A DNA stretch of 64,000 nt from Gnomoniopsis sp. IMI 355080 (GCA_027946555.1 JAPEVC010000107.1:57424-121423); one strand, 5' to 3'. Shown: positions 20,401 through 30,070, numbered from the stretch's first letter. Notes: generated by a model from the letters alone, not told the origin. Made by a program: numbers and translations.

Positions 20401-21694
20401 GTGGCCTGGCTTCTGTGGCATCGCAGTCTCGTTCGGACGTGTCGACATCCTTTGCAAGCTGCTTGGCAGACTGAGGCGGCTCCTCTGACATCGTCACCGG
20501 GGGCGAGTCTTCAATCGACTCGACTAGTGGATCGGGTAGGCCTTGCTCCTGAAGCGGCTTTGACGATTTTACCGTCGTCGCTGCGGGAGAAGAAGCGGGA
20601 TCTTCTAACTCCAGCGGCGCCATCGACAGAGTCCGCCGCTTCGGCTCAGACCTCACAGTCCTGCTCGTTTGCGGACGTCCTGATGGTGTCTTCTTGAGCT
20701 CCGTCCCTGTCATTCGTCTGCCTTGCTTCGTCATCTCCAGGCTCCGCTGACTGGGCGTCTTCCTCGGCTCCTTCGCCTTCTTCGCCTTGGGCGTGCGCGT
20801 ACCTTTCTCTGTTGCGTCCAGATCTCGCAGCAAAGCCTTCCTCGCTGCATTGACATCAAGTGCCTCTTCAATAAGATACAAGTCTCCACCATCGCCCAGC
20901 TCCTGGCCAAGTTCCTCCTTCCCTTTAAACACGTAGCCATTGACGTCGCGCGCTTCAAGTCGACTGCCGTCGACAAACTTGTTGAAGCGCACTTTGAGGT
21001 ACTCGCTTGCATGGGTACAAGCTTCGCGAATGGTAGTTTCGGGCAAGAGTTTCAAAGTGAAGGCGTGCTTGGGCGTAAGGAAGCCATATGGGTGATGATG
21101 TCGGTCCGCGAGGGCGAGGATGCGGACATTGAGAGAAATTGGTGGGGTTGACGCTTTCCGGGGCGCCATTCTCCTCGCTTTTCTCTTTAGTGGATGAGGA
21201 ACGTATTCAATAGTTGTTTTCTTTGGGCAAATGGGTTCAATGTCAGGTTCCTTTGCGCTGGGAGGGGTTGAGGGAAGTGGTGTTGGCAAAGGTTGTGGTT
21301 GCTGAGTGACCTCAGGTCGTTGTTGCTTTGAAGGTCCAGGCGCAGGGCTCTTCTCATCGCAAGGTGGCGGTGATCCATATGCAGGCAGAGATGTGAGTTC
21401 ATGTGTGGCATTATCTTCAAGCTCTTGCACATTTTTGCAGTATGGTGAGTCAATTGTGAGAAGAGGCTGAGTGTTGGTTATAGTATTCTCTCCAAGCTCC
21501 GGGGATGAGAGGCCATGGATAGTGGGTTTTCCATGTGGGGCACTTATTTCCTCCCCGTCCTCATGGCTTCTGCTGATTGATGTGCTTGGCGACAAAATAC
21601 CATGGCATTGGTGTCCCTGAGGGTTTTCACCAACTTTCGTGTTTTGGGTGAAGATGTTGCCCATGAGGGATGGTTTGGCCCTTTGAGGAGCCAT
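17498..21694 (-). CDS. Large disordered nuclear-type protein with N-terminal ubiquitin-like domain (Dnt1/Net1-like?)
   Basis: An intronless frame of 1,398 aa from the ATG at 21694; a second good start at 21169 (MAPRKASTPPIS) would give 1,223 aa and would place the only folded domain at the N terminus. That domain, about residues 182-270, has a beta-grasp-like pattern (LNVRILALAD, AFTLKLLPETTIREA, RLEARDVNGYVF, GDLYLIEE) and resembles the N-terminal domain of Cdc14-binding nucleolar proteins such as Net1/Dnt1; this is tentative. The rest is mostly Ser/Pro/Glu-rich disorder. Two stretches look like SUMO-interacting motifs followed by acid (YIVIEDSDVE near 716, TVVIEESSS near 914). A charged coiled coil rich in Lys/Arg/Glu spans about 1015-1090. 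The end is very basic (NERRKGKDNKRKKRWRRKG), a likely nuclear or nucleolar signal. Confidence 0.8.
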   Translation of the reverse strand: MAPQRAKPSLMGNIFTQNTKVGENPQGHQCHGILSPSTSISRSHEDGEEISAPHGKPTIHGLSSPELGENTITNTQPLLTIDSPYCKNVQELEDNATHELTSLPAYGSPPPCDEKSPAPGPSKQQRPEVTQQPQPLPTPLPSTPPSAKEPDIEPICPKKTTIEYVPHPLKRKARRMAPRKASTPPISLNVRILALADRHHHPYGFLTPKHAFTLKLLPETTIREACTHASEYLKVRFNKFVDGSRLEARDVNGYVFKGKEELGQELGDGGDLYLIEEALDVNAARKALLRDLDATEKGTRTPKAKKAKEPRKTPSQRSLEMTKQGRRMTGTELKKTPSGRPQTSRTVRSEPKRRTLSMAPLELEDPASSPAATTVKSSKPLQEQGLPDPLVESIEDSPPVTMSEEPPQSAKQLAKDVDTSERDCDATEARPPPATTVERRNLTTRPMKHDDASATMVQSNEDAPHGTKQAMRRPSTSQSATARYSDALVTAVASQRKLPRAISKAAGPSQAERVIPDSPDPPSPSINDTARDNPTASSWKPINAPKSSAEIQPRAATQPKAARAQSLVDVQNGIVQKKPDFLLGKPDPYDISAVLSDDEYYSPRQSKTIMSSSIRKLGSATKRAALTTVSVPRNSLLISKRSLVAEDRSKSPERIKPAATSQEEELTVLATPLARAPANTPAEAGPSSALGPLLSSPTNHVAAALARSRAQARRQPNPEYIVIEDSDVEMCQDVLGDTLDQASTSRRESKSLEASLPWSAPPLRMSGEDPFWTLRTTGRRTFKGRKSAVGEEVATEVMGNQALDDNQPFTVPTWSCNAPKRQILSTSAISSFDSGSLVKDPPKRAVQEAPNKSLVDWPVRPSSQAADHKPPLLLVHGSSSSEQGVEEIGYFDDGKSHNKVDLPVEAVETVVIEESSSPDVVEDEDEAIAFMTGPIMAEALFGDEEPIALPQVPPEDNGACLPVINELSALPPVPFEDHSHPKDEPFQLTRIPESDTKSDNVIVETPPSGQPFKRKRDLHDDLDSEEERRMQKKARREARAARKAERKRLVAEKLAQEEERKRTHDTWLQEERKRLAMEKAYRRARELEIVVSSPSKAAEMGLDFSDASDSHQESEYGSSPPNHTAVSPVFEGSDDSLESKESEETQSWRKLSKRHFSASPSSSLKDGVADEHEGSPSPITSEIINVEHTDVVLASHDVKAPQEVGDTAKINEPVRRKAVGDCSFLETVMGVSTYSPLQMHERIHMQMVLANLQGQHSYRAREDENTVVLKKVGDGTNTGEPVETRPKEVAKIQETIPHGPHKEAHTQDPAGDEDEDEDDITQHTVRSPAPSPKDLTAASGQASEVNGHDHQHKKDQKKNERRKGKDNKRKKRWRRKGQPSICKQLKRKHSLGAKGAEE

Positions 21695-22391
21695 TGACAA
21701 AAATACAGTAGACAAAACACCTCCTACAACTACAGTACAACTACAGAGATAGGAAGAAAGAGAAAGGAAGAAACCACATCGATTAACGAGAAAGGGGGGA
21801 AAGAAGCAAATGACAATACCGTTACATATAATTCTGGTAATCTTGGACTGCAGCACTCCACTGCTGGCCGGGGAAGGGGCCCGCGCAGAAGCAATATATC
21901 GTTCGCGCGTTCTTATCGCGTGCGCGCTCGGATAAATTGCCCACTTGCTTCTGAAATAGCGTACGCGATGCGGATACCATGACGACCTGTTTGTCTGTTC
22001 CTCCCCCAGAGAATGCATTTTTTTCCTCGAGAGTCGAGCGTTTCCCATCTGCAAGGTGTGGCTCGGGTATGCATGGGAGTTCCGATGGGGTTGCGCTGTG
22101 CAAACGGATGCTCCGCGTAACTGCAGCCACAGTCGCTCGACAAACAGCAGCATTTCCAAACCCTGCCGATTTCTATATTTTGTCAGGGAAAGTCGTTTCT
22201 AAACGGTGGGCAATGCTGGGGGGTATTCGGCCGTGTTCGTATTGGTCTATGTAATGCTTCGCTGTATATCAGTGTTTCATGACATGATCAGGGCTTGGAT
22301 GAAGAAGCAACCCAAACTGTCCAGATCGTAATGATGCCTTCATATTGTACATACCACACGCTCTTAGCCTGTCTGCTTATTGATATCGTCT
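21695..22391. other. Intergenic between the disordered-protein gene and GPD
   Basis: The frame of the downstream gene stays open through 22159 but this part is T-rich on the coding strand and translates to hydrophobic runs unlike the protein, so I read it as 5' UTR and promoter. The GPD 3' UTR is also here. Confidence 0.5.
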
Positions 22392-23945
22392 TTATTCCTT
22401 AACAAGCTCCCCATTCAGATCCCACTCCTCGGCCTCCGAAACCAAATCTGGAATATCTTCAACCTTGTGCCTGCCTTCCAAGATATCGATCACTGCTGTG
22501 AACAGCGGATATTCCTGTGTCAAGCCCCTCGCCTTGAGGAAGCTGTTTACCTCCTTGGCCGTAGATGTGCCCTGAAGCATCTGGCCATTGAGTTCGGTGC
22601 GCTCAATTTCCTCAACACTAACACCCTTCTCAGCCGCCGTCTTCGCACAGCGAAAGTTTCGACCACTTGAGCAAGACGTGACGAGATCCGCCATGCCCGC
22701 CGACTCGACCGTGAAGGTGGCCGTGCTGATAGTCTCGCCAAAGAATTCCTTGCCAAACTTGATCATCTCAACAATGCCCAAACGACAAATTTCAGATTTT
22801 GCATTGTCACCCCAGCCCTTGCCGACCACGAAGCCAGCCGCTAGCGCAACGACGTTCTTCAGCGCACCACCCAGTGATGTACCTGCCACGTCCGAGACCA
22901 TGCGCACATGGAAATATGGTCTCCGGAACAGCGCCCGGAATGTCTTGTGGTCCAGTGGCGGGAACTCATGAGGAACAGCCGTTAACTTGACCGTGCTCTT
23001 GCGCCCCCTTGCGTCCTTGTATTCTTGATTCGTGTTAACCGGAGTGATGCTCAAGTCGAATTTGGTCTGGTTTGCGGCAGGACTTTGTGTTCTCGGTGTG
23101 GGGTTGCGGCTCGCGTCCATGGGCGGTGGGTCATAGGCGATTGTGGTGGCACACCACTTCTCAGCAGCAATCTCGCTGGCAATGTTCGCACCCGATAGCG
23201 CGCCGCAGTAGATTCCCAGTCCGTCGCCGATCCACTCGCTAAAGAGCGAGACGCCGTCATCAGAGACGTGCACGCCCTTGATGCAGCTAATGGCGCGGGC
23301 GTAGGGAACAATGCGCCCACGCAGCTGGTCGCAGACTTTGGCGATAAATTGGTGGGGCAGGTTGAAGACCAGGATGGTAGAGTCTTTAGCCGCGTCGACG
23401 AGATCCGGATTGGCGATAACGTTGGAGGGGAGGCGAATACCTGGGAGGTATTTTACATTCTCGTGATAGGTGTTGATGATGTGGGTGAGCTTCTGGTTGG
23501 CGTCACCGATGGAGGAATCGTAGTGTGGTGAGTCGGAGGGAATGGAGACTTCCTCCTCGTATACCCACATTTGCACGTCCGGCTCAAAGATATCTGGATG
23601 CTCCTTTGTATTCTCGGCGACGATCTTGGCGATGGTCGAGCCCCAGTTGCCGGAGCCAACGACCGTCACCTTGTGGCGCTTTTCATGGGCGCTGCCTAGC
23701 GAAGCCATAGTGCGAGTCGGTGTGCTTGTGCTTGTGGGAACCCGTCTGTTGTAAGAGGAAGGGAATGCTGTCCTAGACGCCTGAGACTCCGTAGCGAAGG
23801 ATCGACCAGAAAAGACTCCGGAGCTGCGCGGTCTATATATCAATGTGGTGGCCAAAGTAGGTTGTTGTCTACTGTATCTAGCCGCGGCGGGAGAGAGTGG
23901 GAAGTGGGAAGTGGAAGCAGTTCGAGCTATGCGTGGGACATGCAT
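22392..23945 (-). CDS. gpdA: Glycerol-3-phosphate dehydrogenase (NAD+), with N-terminal leader
   Basis: A single-exon frame of 517 aa. The enzyme reduces dihydroxyacetone phosphate to glycerol-3-phosphate for glycerol synthesis, redox balance and lipid backbones. The Rossmann motif VVGSGNWGSTIA is at residues 96-106; the catalytic Lys region is GGALKNVVALAAGFVVGKGWGDNAK, and the substrate-binding end shows SAGMADLVTSC and NGQMLQGTSTA. The first 79 residues, rich in Arg, Ser and Thr and almost free of acidic residues, look like a mitochondrial presequence; an internal ATG at 23708 (MASLGSAHEKRHKV) would yield the cytosolic form. About 40 extra residues between TTIAYD and the FPPLDHKTF segment, rich in Pro/Ser/Thr, are inserted relative to yeast Gpd1. 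Confidence 0.95.
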   Translation of the reverse strand: MHVPRIARTASTSHFPLSPAAARYSRQQPTLATTLIYRPRSSGVFSGRSFATESQASRTAFPSSYNRRVPTSTSTPTRTMASLGSAHEKRHKVTVVGSGNWGSTIAKIVAENTKEHPDIFEPDVQMWVYEEEVSIPSDSPHYDSSIGDANQKLTHIINTYHENVKYLPGIRLPSNVIANPDLVDAAKDSTILVFNLPHQFIAKVCDQLRGRIVPYARAISCIKGVHVSDDGVSLFSEWIGDGLGIYCGALSGANIASEIAAEKWCATTIAYDPPPMDASRNPTPRTQSPAANQTKFDLSITPVNTNQEYKDARGRKSTVKLTAVPHEFPPLDHKTFRALFRRPYFHVRMVSDVAGTSLGGALKNVVALAAGFVVGKGWGDNAKSEICRLGIVEMIKFGKEFFGETISTATFTVESAGMADLVTSCSSGRNFRCAKTAAEKGVSVEEIERTELNGQMLQGTSTAKEVNSFLKARGLTQEYPLFTAVIDILEGRHKVEDIPDLVSEAEEWDLNGELVKE

Positions 23946-25932
23946 TAAATACCACAGATGATGGTTGAAGTGGGCACACGAGCAGTTTTCAGGCCGAGGA
24001 AGTCAGATGAGGGAGGAAGGAGGTTGCGTGGGCAATGTCTCAGCGAGGGAGGCGCAGGAGAAAGCGTGGTCTTCCCTTCAGGCCTCGTGGCTTGCAAGCG
24101 CCCCTGAGCAAGCTTGAATATTTGGTGTGCACAGTACGTACTTCAATGAGAAAAAAAGTGACGCAAAAGCGGCAGAAAACAGACCGCCTGCCTGTCTTGC
24201 GGCCTACGTGGAGGGGCACATGATAGTGGGATACCCGCTATCGTGCTACGTCTTCGGCAGTGACCGCTGTAGTGCGTTATCCCCAGCAAACATGACCTCT
24301 CTTTTTGGTGGGGCCTCAACGAGATATGCTCCAAAGTCAAGTTTCCTTACTCCCCCAGGTCTCCAAGCCGAGGCCAATTATTGACTTTGCTCGGCGTGGC
24401 CAATTTCGCGTGGACTGTCACCCATGGAAGTAGAAGGAAAATGTGGATTTCATCCTGTGTTCCGCTCTCAAAAAACCGCGAGGCATGTGAAAGTCCCCAT
24501 AATTCCTGCCATTTCTGTCTGTCACATGTCAACAAAGCCTGACATGGTTTCGATGGAGATGAGCCCATGGGTCCATGAAAAGTACAATGGGCGACAGTCT
24601 GACTTGACCTACGGGATATGGCTTGATTCCCGCGGTTGAATGAATTGCCAATCCTTCAAACACTGGCATTTACCGAGGAGCACTACTTATCTCGCCTGCA
24701 CGCCTCTGTTGTTAATTCACGAGATTGACAAGGAAAGAATCAAGGTTGGGTCGCAAAGGAGCAGCACGTGTTGCACGCCTAATGTACCTCGCCTCCATTG
24801 CTTCCGCCTCAGGATATTGAGGGCTACTCCCACCAGTTGAGCGCGCTCATTTTGGCGAGGTTGTTCATACTGCGCGTGTCATAATGTATTTGAAGGAGGC
24901 GTTGGGTGAGGCCCACCAGAGAAAACGTTCTTGTCTGTCCTTAGGACTACTCGGATGGGTGATGAATGACGACTCGAGGTTGACAACAGACATCTGACCA
25001 CCACCACAACAGAATTTTCCTGAAGGAGGAAGCTCTCAGTCAGAGGTCTGACTTAGCTTCTGCAGAGCTAACCAAGCAGCTCAGCACTGTTGAGAAACTT
25101 GTCCCAACTACCCAGGCGTTCGGTCAGTCCGTCACGAATTTCAAGAGCCCAATCCAGGTAGCACAAAAGTGGCAGCATCGCTGTTGCTTTACTGCTCGTT
25201 GCCTAATTACTGCTGACACAGGTGGCGTTTCGTACAGGCAATTGTCGGTGAACATGTTTTCGGTATGTTATGGCGACTGCAACAACAACAACCTGAGTTT
25301 GGACAGCATTACTGCTCTTTGTCCTGTCGCATGCAACATTGCAGTCTAGCTGCAGCCTGGTACAGGTCGGTGATTGCTACGGCTGGTTTGGTACAACGAC
25401 ATATTTTCTTTCCTCGACACACGTAACCTTCGAGACGAGTGATCTCCCTAAGTGTGATCAAGAAAATCTCAAGTGTTGAGCAATGATATTGGTGCTCTGC
25501 ATGCTTTGTCCAAAGCATCTAGTTGTACTCGAGGAGGGGCGGAATATCAGAACGGCTATTCCATGCAATGTTTTCATACGTTTGTTTGTACAGGGCGGCT
25601 GAGAAAGAGGCGTGCTTCAGCGCCGGAAGAAGCATTGTAAATGCCGATCAAGACAGGTTGCGGTGTTCGGCGAGCTTGAAGTGTCAACTCTTAACGCTGA
25701 CGTGAGAGCTGTTTACTAGCTTGTCTACAGCCTTCGACACCTGTGCACAGAACACCGGCAATAACGAGGGGGCATGCAGACGGTGTGCCGAATAGATAAT
25801 TGGCATCAGTCATCGGTCTGTTAGACTGCGCCTCGGGCGATTCCAAATCTCCATAAGATATAAAATCAGCACGGAATGTTTGAGTGCTTATAACGCTGTG
25901 TCCGGCTTTGATGTCAACTCACGTATTCCCAA
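23946..25932. other. Long intergenic region with one exon-like block
   Basis: Two kilobases between the divergent GPD and Zn2Cys6 genes. The only coding-like segment is 25013-25157 on the plus strand, listed separately. A CCCCT element of the stress-response type lies near 24100 in the GPD promoter; one copy of such a short word is weak evidence. Confidence 0.45.
25013..25157 (+). pseudogene. Possible orphan exon or gene remnant
   Basis: A 145-bp block has an AG acceptor-like end before it (CAACAG) and a GTAGCA donor-like start after it. In one frame it reads without stops and with protein-like composition, including SDLASAELTKQLSTVEKLV and TTQAFGQSVTNFKSPIQ, suggestive of an amphipathic helix as found at the N termini of fungal NACHT/HET-type proteins. 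Flanking exons that would complete a gene are not evident. It may be a remnant or a short gene I cannot join; chance is also possible. Confidence 0.2.
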
Positions 25933-27719
25933 ATGCAACTTCGGAATTTGCCAAACATGCCATCAAACTGGAAGAATAACACACGTCGGCCGCATACGAA
26001 GTCGAGGAATGGGTGTGCGAGATGCAAACGACAACGAAGAAAGGTTAGTCGAAATGTACATACTGGACTGTACTCTATCGCTTATTGACGTCCATAAAGT
26101 GTGATGAGCGCTTGCCTAGCTGCACCAGGTGTGCTGAACTACACATAGAGTGCCAATACTTGAAGACCAAAATTGGCACAGTGTCACCAGGCCAGCAAGA
26201 TGTCTCGATACCGAACGATAACAACGCGGATCTTGTTGAGACGGTGGATAATACGCGCAGCCCGAGCAGCCCGACCACGCTGAACGAAGAAGGTCCTTTG
26301 GGCTCAATGCCCTTTGAGGTGTATACGTCCAATCCTCCATCTTTGTCTCAGTCTGGCAGACAGTTGGGACAGCGGAACGAAGCCTTGCAGAACTCGGTCT
26401 CTCCGCCTCTCAACGCCCAAGACCTTGAACTTCTCACACATTACCTTTCACACACAAGCCAGATCATTCCGTACGACAAGGCAGATCTTTATGCGCTGCA
26501 CATCGGGATCCCAAACCTCGCCTTCAACAGCGAGCCCCTCATGAGCTCACTGTTGGCACTCGCGGCTGTATGCCAATGTTATGACTTTCTTCCCAAGACG
26601 GGCAAGCCGTACGATTTACCCTTGTCTCAAATTCCAAAACTCCTCGAACTGGCAGAGAGACACCATAGAAACTCATTACATCAGATCCGAAAGGCCATAG
26701 ACACGGCATGTTACGATATCGTGCTAGCAAACGCGACGCTGATGACACTGTATGGGAGTGCTGTGCACCGCGTCCGGATACGTCTCTTCAACCAGTACAA
26801 AGAAGGCAGACTTGGGGCACCACTCCTGAGCGAGTTTGTCCCGGCACACAGCCAGTGGATCAGTCTCATCCGTGCTGTGCACTGTGCCTTCATAGGGCTC
26901 CGTACCGACTTACAACTCAAGGAAACCGAGGACAGTGCAAGCCCATCAAGCTTCCAGGAATCAGCCAGCGGGGTTGCCATTGGTGATAGTGTTGCTGAGG
27001 CCCAGTGCTCTCAAGATGGGCCCGCGGAGCAAACGCTGCGGCTCTTTCTTCCGATTGTGACTGCAACCATTGACGGTGCCATGGAGGATCTGCGACGAAG
27101 AGTTTGGCGGACCAAGGAGAGCGACAGCGTCACCAGAAGCGACTTTACGACATGCACAGGAGCGCTGGAGATCTTGGAGTCAATTGTGGCAGAGACTCTC
27201 CCGGGCATCGGTAACAGGAACGCAACAACACTTACCCCGGTGAGCTTGCATAGCGACGGCTTCATCAGTCGTTTGTCCCTTGTCGCTCCCTGGCTACGTG
27301 CCTACACTGCGCGGGTCACGTCCAACAGTAAGCTTGACAGCAGATCGGGGTCCTTCACCTCAAGTCCACTGCGGCGGAAGATCACGGCATTTCTGAACCG
27401 CGTCGATGCAAATTTTCTTAGCCTTGTGCAGGAGATGCTCGAGCGCATGACTTATCCGGAACTTGAGGAGACAGGACCAGATCCTGAGGATGAAAGTGCC
27501 GCAAGTCGATGCGCCATGGATATTTTCGCCCATTGGCTGGTGCTTATGTGCTTGTTGGATGGTGTATGGTGGATAGGGGACATTGGAATGTGGGAGCTGG
27601 GACGAGTGGCGAATTATGTGAAGGGGCTTTACGGTGGGGAGGTCGGACCAAACACAAAGACATGGTGGCCTGCGAGCATGTATGCAATCAGGACGGAGTT
27701 GGCGAAACAACGGATGTGA
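25933..27719 (+). CDS. Zn2Cys6 (fungal binuclear cluster) transcription factor
   Basis: Two exons, 25933-26043 and 26100-27719, give 576 aa. The intron splits the zinc cluster: exon 1 ends after CARCKRQRRK and exon 2 starts with CDERLPSCTRC. Joined, the six cysteines at residues 28, 31, 38, 45, 48 and 55 form CX2CX6CX6CX2CX6C exactly. A basic region (RRPHTKSRNG) precedes it. The chosen ATG is the first after an in-frame stop at 25909. The middle and C-terminal part (for example LNAQDLELLTHYLSHTSQII and the end WLVLMCLLDGVWWIGDIG) resembles the fungal-specific regulatory domain of sterol-uptake/UPC2-like regulators. Targets cannot be told; neighbours are GPD upstream and a GGCT-like gene downstream, convergent. 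Confidence 0.92.
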
Positions 27720-28088
27720 CTTTGGTCCCGTGAAGCGTATCCGAATTACATAGGTTCTTTGCATGGTAATGATATGCCACCAAGTTGATGCTCCCTTGAG
27801 ACAAAGATGTGCCAAATATTGATCTTCGCAATCTCAGAAGGCCACACTTTCTTGAGCAAATGGAAGAAGGGACCGTTGAAGATGTTTCGCGGGGCTCCGG
27901 GCCGTGACTCGTGTTCGAAGAAAAGACCAAGACGTTGCCTGTGGGACAATGGAACTTTTCGCGAAAAGTTCGAAGCTTGTCCAAATTGCCGCAGATAATG
28001 TGTACAGTGAATCAAGTACGATATCGATCTGAGTGTACATACACCATACAGCATAGAGCAGTCGTATCACAAGCCCCATCGAGCAGCT
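27720..28088. other. Intergenic, convergent 3' ends
   Basis: The 3' regions of the transcription factor and the GGCT-like gene meet here. No gene is seen. Confidence 0.55.
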
Positions 28089-29441
28089 TCATCCACCGAT
28101 TAGATTCGCCTTCTCTTCGTCGACGCACGCCTCCTCTCTCCAAGGCCTCTTCCTCGTTTCGCATCGCCGCCTCGCCCCTTCGCCATCGTCATCATCCCGG
28201 ACCGTCCTCTCACCATCGCCAAACATGGGCTTGAACCACCGATCATATGCTCCCCATGAGAGATGGAAGTATGTTTCCATCAACAGTCCAAACCAGATTG
28301 GCGTCTTGCCGTTCTCATCCGCCAAGAAACTTCCCAGAGCAAAGTACAAAAGCATTACCGGCATAACAAATGCTAAGAATAAGGATTGTCCCAAAGCTTG
28401 GAGCCGAGAAGTGATGGTGTACGGCTGCAGACTGCTTAGCCAGCGCTGGTACTCCACTGGCAAGTCGTGTTCAGCCGCGCCGTCCACAAGCAATTTCAGG
28501 TACCGCGCAGATGGCTGTGCGTACTCCGGATCGGGCCGCATAGGCGAAAGTAGCAGCTTCCTCCACCAGTCTTTCAACTTATCCAAAGGGCACTTATCGT
28601 CGTCGTCACCATCCCCATCTCCATCATCGCCCTTCTCGAAAGGTCCATAGTTGGCCTCATCATCGCCGTCTCCGTCACCGGGAGGACTCGGAATACGCGG
28701 CGCATAGAGGGTATGCGCCCAGAAGGGCTTTGGCAGACCCGGGACGGGCGGTCTCTCCGGTACTCCCGGGGGCCTTGACGGAATGGCGATGCACGGCACC
28801 AAGATGTCCTTGTACGACGCGCCGCCGCCCTCTGTCCTCACAATGGTCGCGTAATCCTCGGGCGTTACCTCGTATACCACGCCGATCAGACCATTACTCC
28901 ATTCGGGATCTCCATGTGCGAACCGTCCCGTGGTCTCGTCCTTTTGTGCCGCGCGAGGGGGAAACGTGTAGCCTGGAGGCGGTGGATATGGGATCTCTGG
29001 TGGATCTGGAAGGCCCGGAGGTAGCTTCGGTGGCTCGGGAATCTTGCGCGGCGCCACATTTGCAAAACAAGGCTCCTTGTATGCTATTCCTGGTAGATCG
29101 AAGGTGAGGCGCAGCGTGGGCACGGAGACGTTGACTGCGGAGATGGGCCGGATGCCGCGCTGGCCGAGGAAGGTCTGCGCGGAGAGGTTGGAGCCGTAGG
29201 CGAGGTAGAGGACCGTGTCGGTGGCCAGGTACGGCGCAGCCGTGGGCAAAGAGGAGGGTAGAATGGCTTCGTGAGCATCTTTTGCTATCGCGGGCTCGAG
29301 TCGCTCACGGGACGTTCGTGGAATCGAGGCTACGGATGGATACTCCTGCGATGAAGGTGTACGTGTGAAGTCGAGAGCGCGGATGTTCTGAAGAACGGCG
29401 TGGATGCAAGTACTACTCGCCGGTGAGGACGTGGACGCCAT
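28089..29441 (-). CDS. Gamma-glutamylcyclotransferase-like protein (GliK-type) with C-terminal membrane segment
   Basis: A single-exon protein of 450 aa from the ATG at 29441 (ACAATGGCG context); another ATG at 29504 would add 21 residues. The GGCT signature YLAYGSNLSAQTF lies near residues 80-92, and GVVYEVTPEDYATI follows as in the GGCT barrel. The family converts gamma-glutamyl peptides to 5-oxoproline; the fungal member GliK acts in gliotoxin biosynthesis, but no other epipolythiodioxopiperazine genes are in the window, so a general role is more likely. Unusual parts are a Pro-rich insertion (PPKLPPGLPDPPEIPYPPPP), an acidic Gly/Asp loop (DGDGDDEAN and DGDGDGDDDDK), and a hydrophobic stretch LFLAFVMPVMLLYFALGSFL near the C terminus, which suggests membrane association. 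Confidence 0.85.
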   Translation of the reverse strand: MASTSSPASSTCIHAVLQNIRALDFTRTPSSQEYPSVASIPRTSRERLEPAIAKDAHEAILPSSLPTAAPYLATDTVLYLAYGSNLSAQTFLGQRGIRPISAVNVSVPTLRLTFDLPGIAYKEPCFANVAPRKIPEPPKLPPGLPDPPEIPYPPPPGYTFPPRAAQKDETTGRFAHGDPEWSNGLIGVVYEVTPEDYATIVRTEGGGASYKDILVPCIAIPSRPPGVPERPPVPGLPKPFWAHTLYAPRIPSPPGDGDGDDEANYGPFEKGDDGDGDGDDDDKCPLDKLKDWWRKLLLSPMRPDPEYAQPSARYLKLLVDGAAEHDLPVEYQRWLSSLQPYTITSRLQALGQSLFLAFVMPVMLLYFALGSFLADENGKTPIWFGLLMETYFHLSWGAYDRWFKPMFGDGERTVRDDDDGEGARRRCETRKRPWREEACVDEEKANLIGG

Positions 29442-30070
29442 TGTCGAGATGGAGAGCTTCTCAAAATTCTGCGGTGAAGATGTTCCAAAGGTCCAAGACA
29501 ACATTCGAGGGTCCTGAGACACGCGGCCCAGGTATAGCTGCCTGTCGTCACCGGACCTCCGGATCTCGGGGCATCCTAGTAGATGCGGCTCGTTCCGAGG
29601 GAGACAGGGATCAAGAATCTAACCTTATTTGGGCCCACTCAGTCTCATCACACACGCACCCTCTTGCACACCTACCTACCTACCCAAATGTAGGTAGGTA
29701 AGGAGCACGAGAGAAGTGAAAAAAAAAAAAAAAAACCCTTATCATCGATAAAGAAGCCCAAAATGGGAGGAATCATTCGATGTGAAGAGATCAAACCGTG
29801 GTGTTTAGTTGATGTAGGAGTCTTACCCTTAGTAAGTCGCAGAAGGTCGTGGAAATAAATCCGCACGAAATCTCCCGTTGACATTTAGTAGGATCTCTGA
29901 CTAGATTACTGTTAATACTCAATTTCATGATCCCAAATATATAACATTGAACACCAAGTTCGAGCTACAGTCTACTAGACTCTGCCACTGTATCAAGGAG
30001 GAAAAGACCAACGTGAAGAAAGAAGGAAACAACAAAAAGAGCTTTGGAAAGTCCCTCACGATGATCGGAT
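29442..30070. other. Intergenic upstream of GGCT-like gene
   Basis: Contains the GGCT-like promoter and the 3' UTR of the peptidase gene. Marked features are a 10-bp-stem hairpin at 29673-29700 and a 17-nt A tract at 29719-29735. No gene is seen. Confidence 0.55.
29673..29700. repeat. Inverted repeat, 10-bp arms
   Basis: TACCTACCTA at 29673-29682 and TAGGTAGGTA at 29691-29700 are perfect reverse complements separated by 8 nt. The arms use the same TACCTA word as the dispersed TACCTAGGTA palindrome. It stands just before a 17-nt A tract in the GGCT-like promoter region. Confidence 0.8.

Noticed and set aside
21695..22159. N-terminal extension of the large disordered protein
   Set aside because: The frame is open but translates to Phe/Leu/Ser-rich runs from T-rich DNA; read as 5' UTR.
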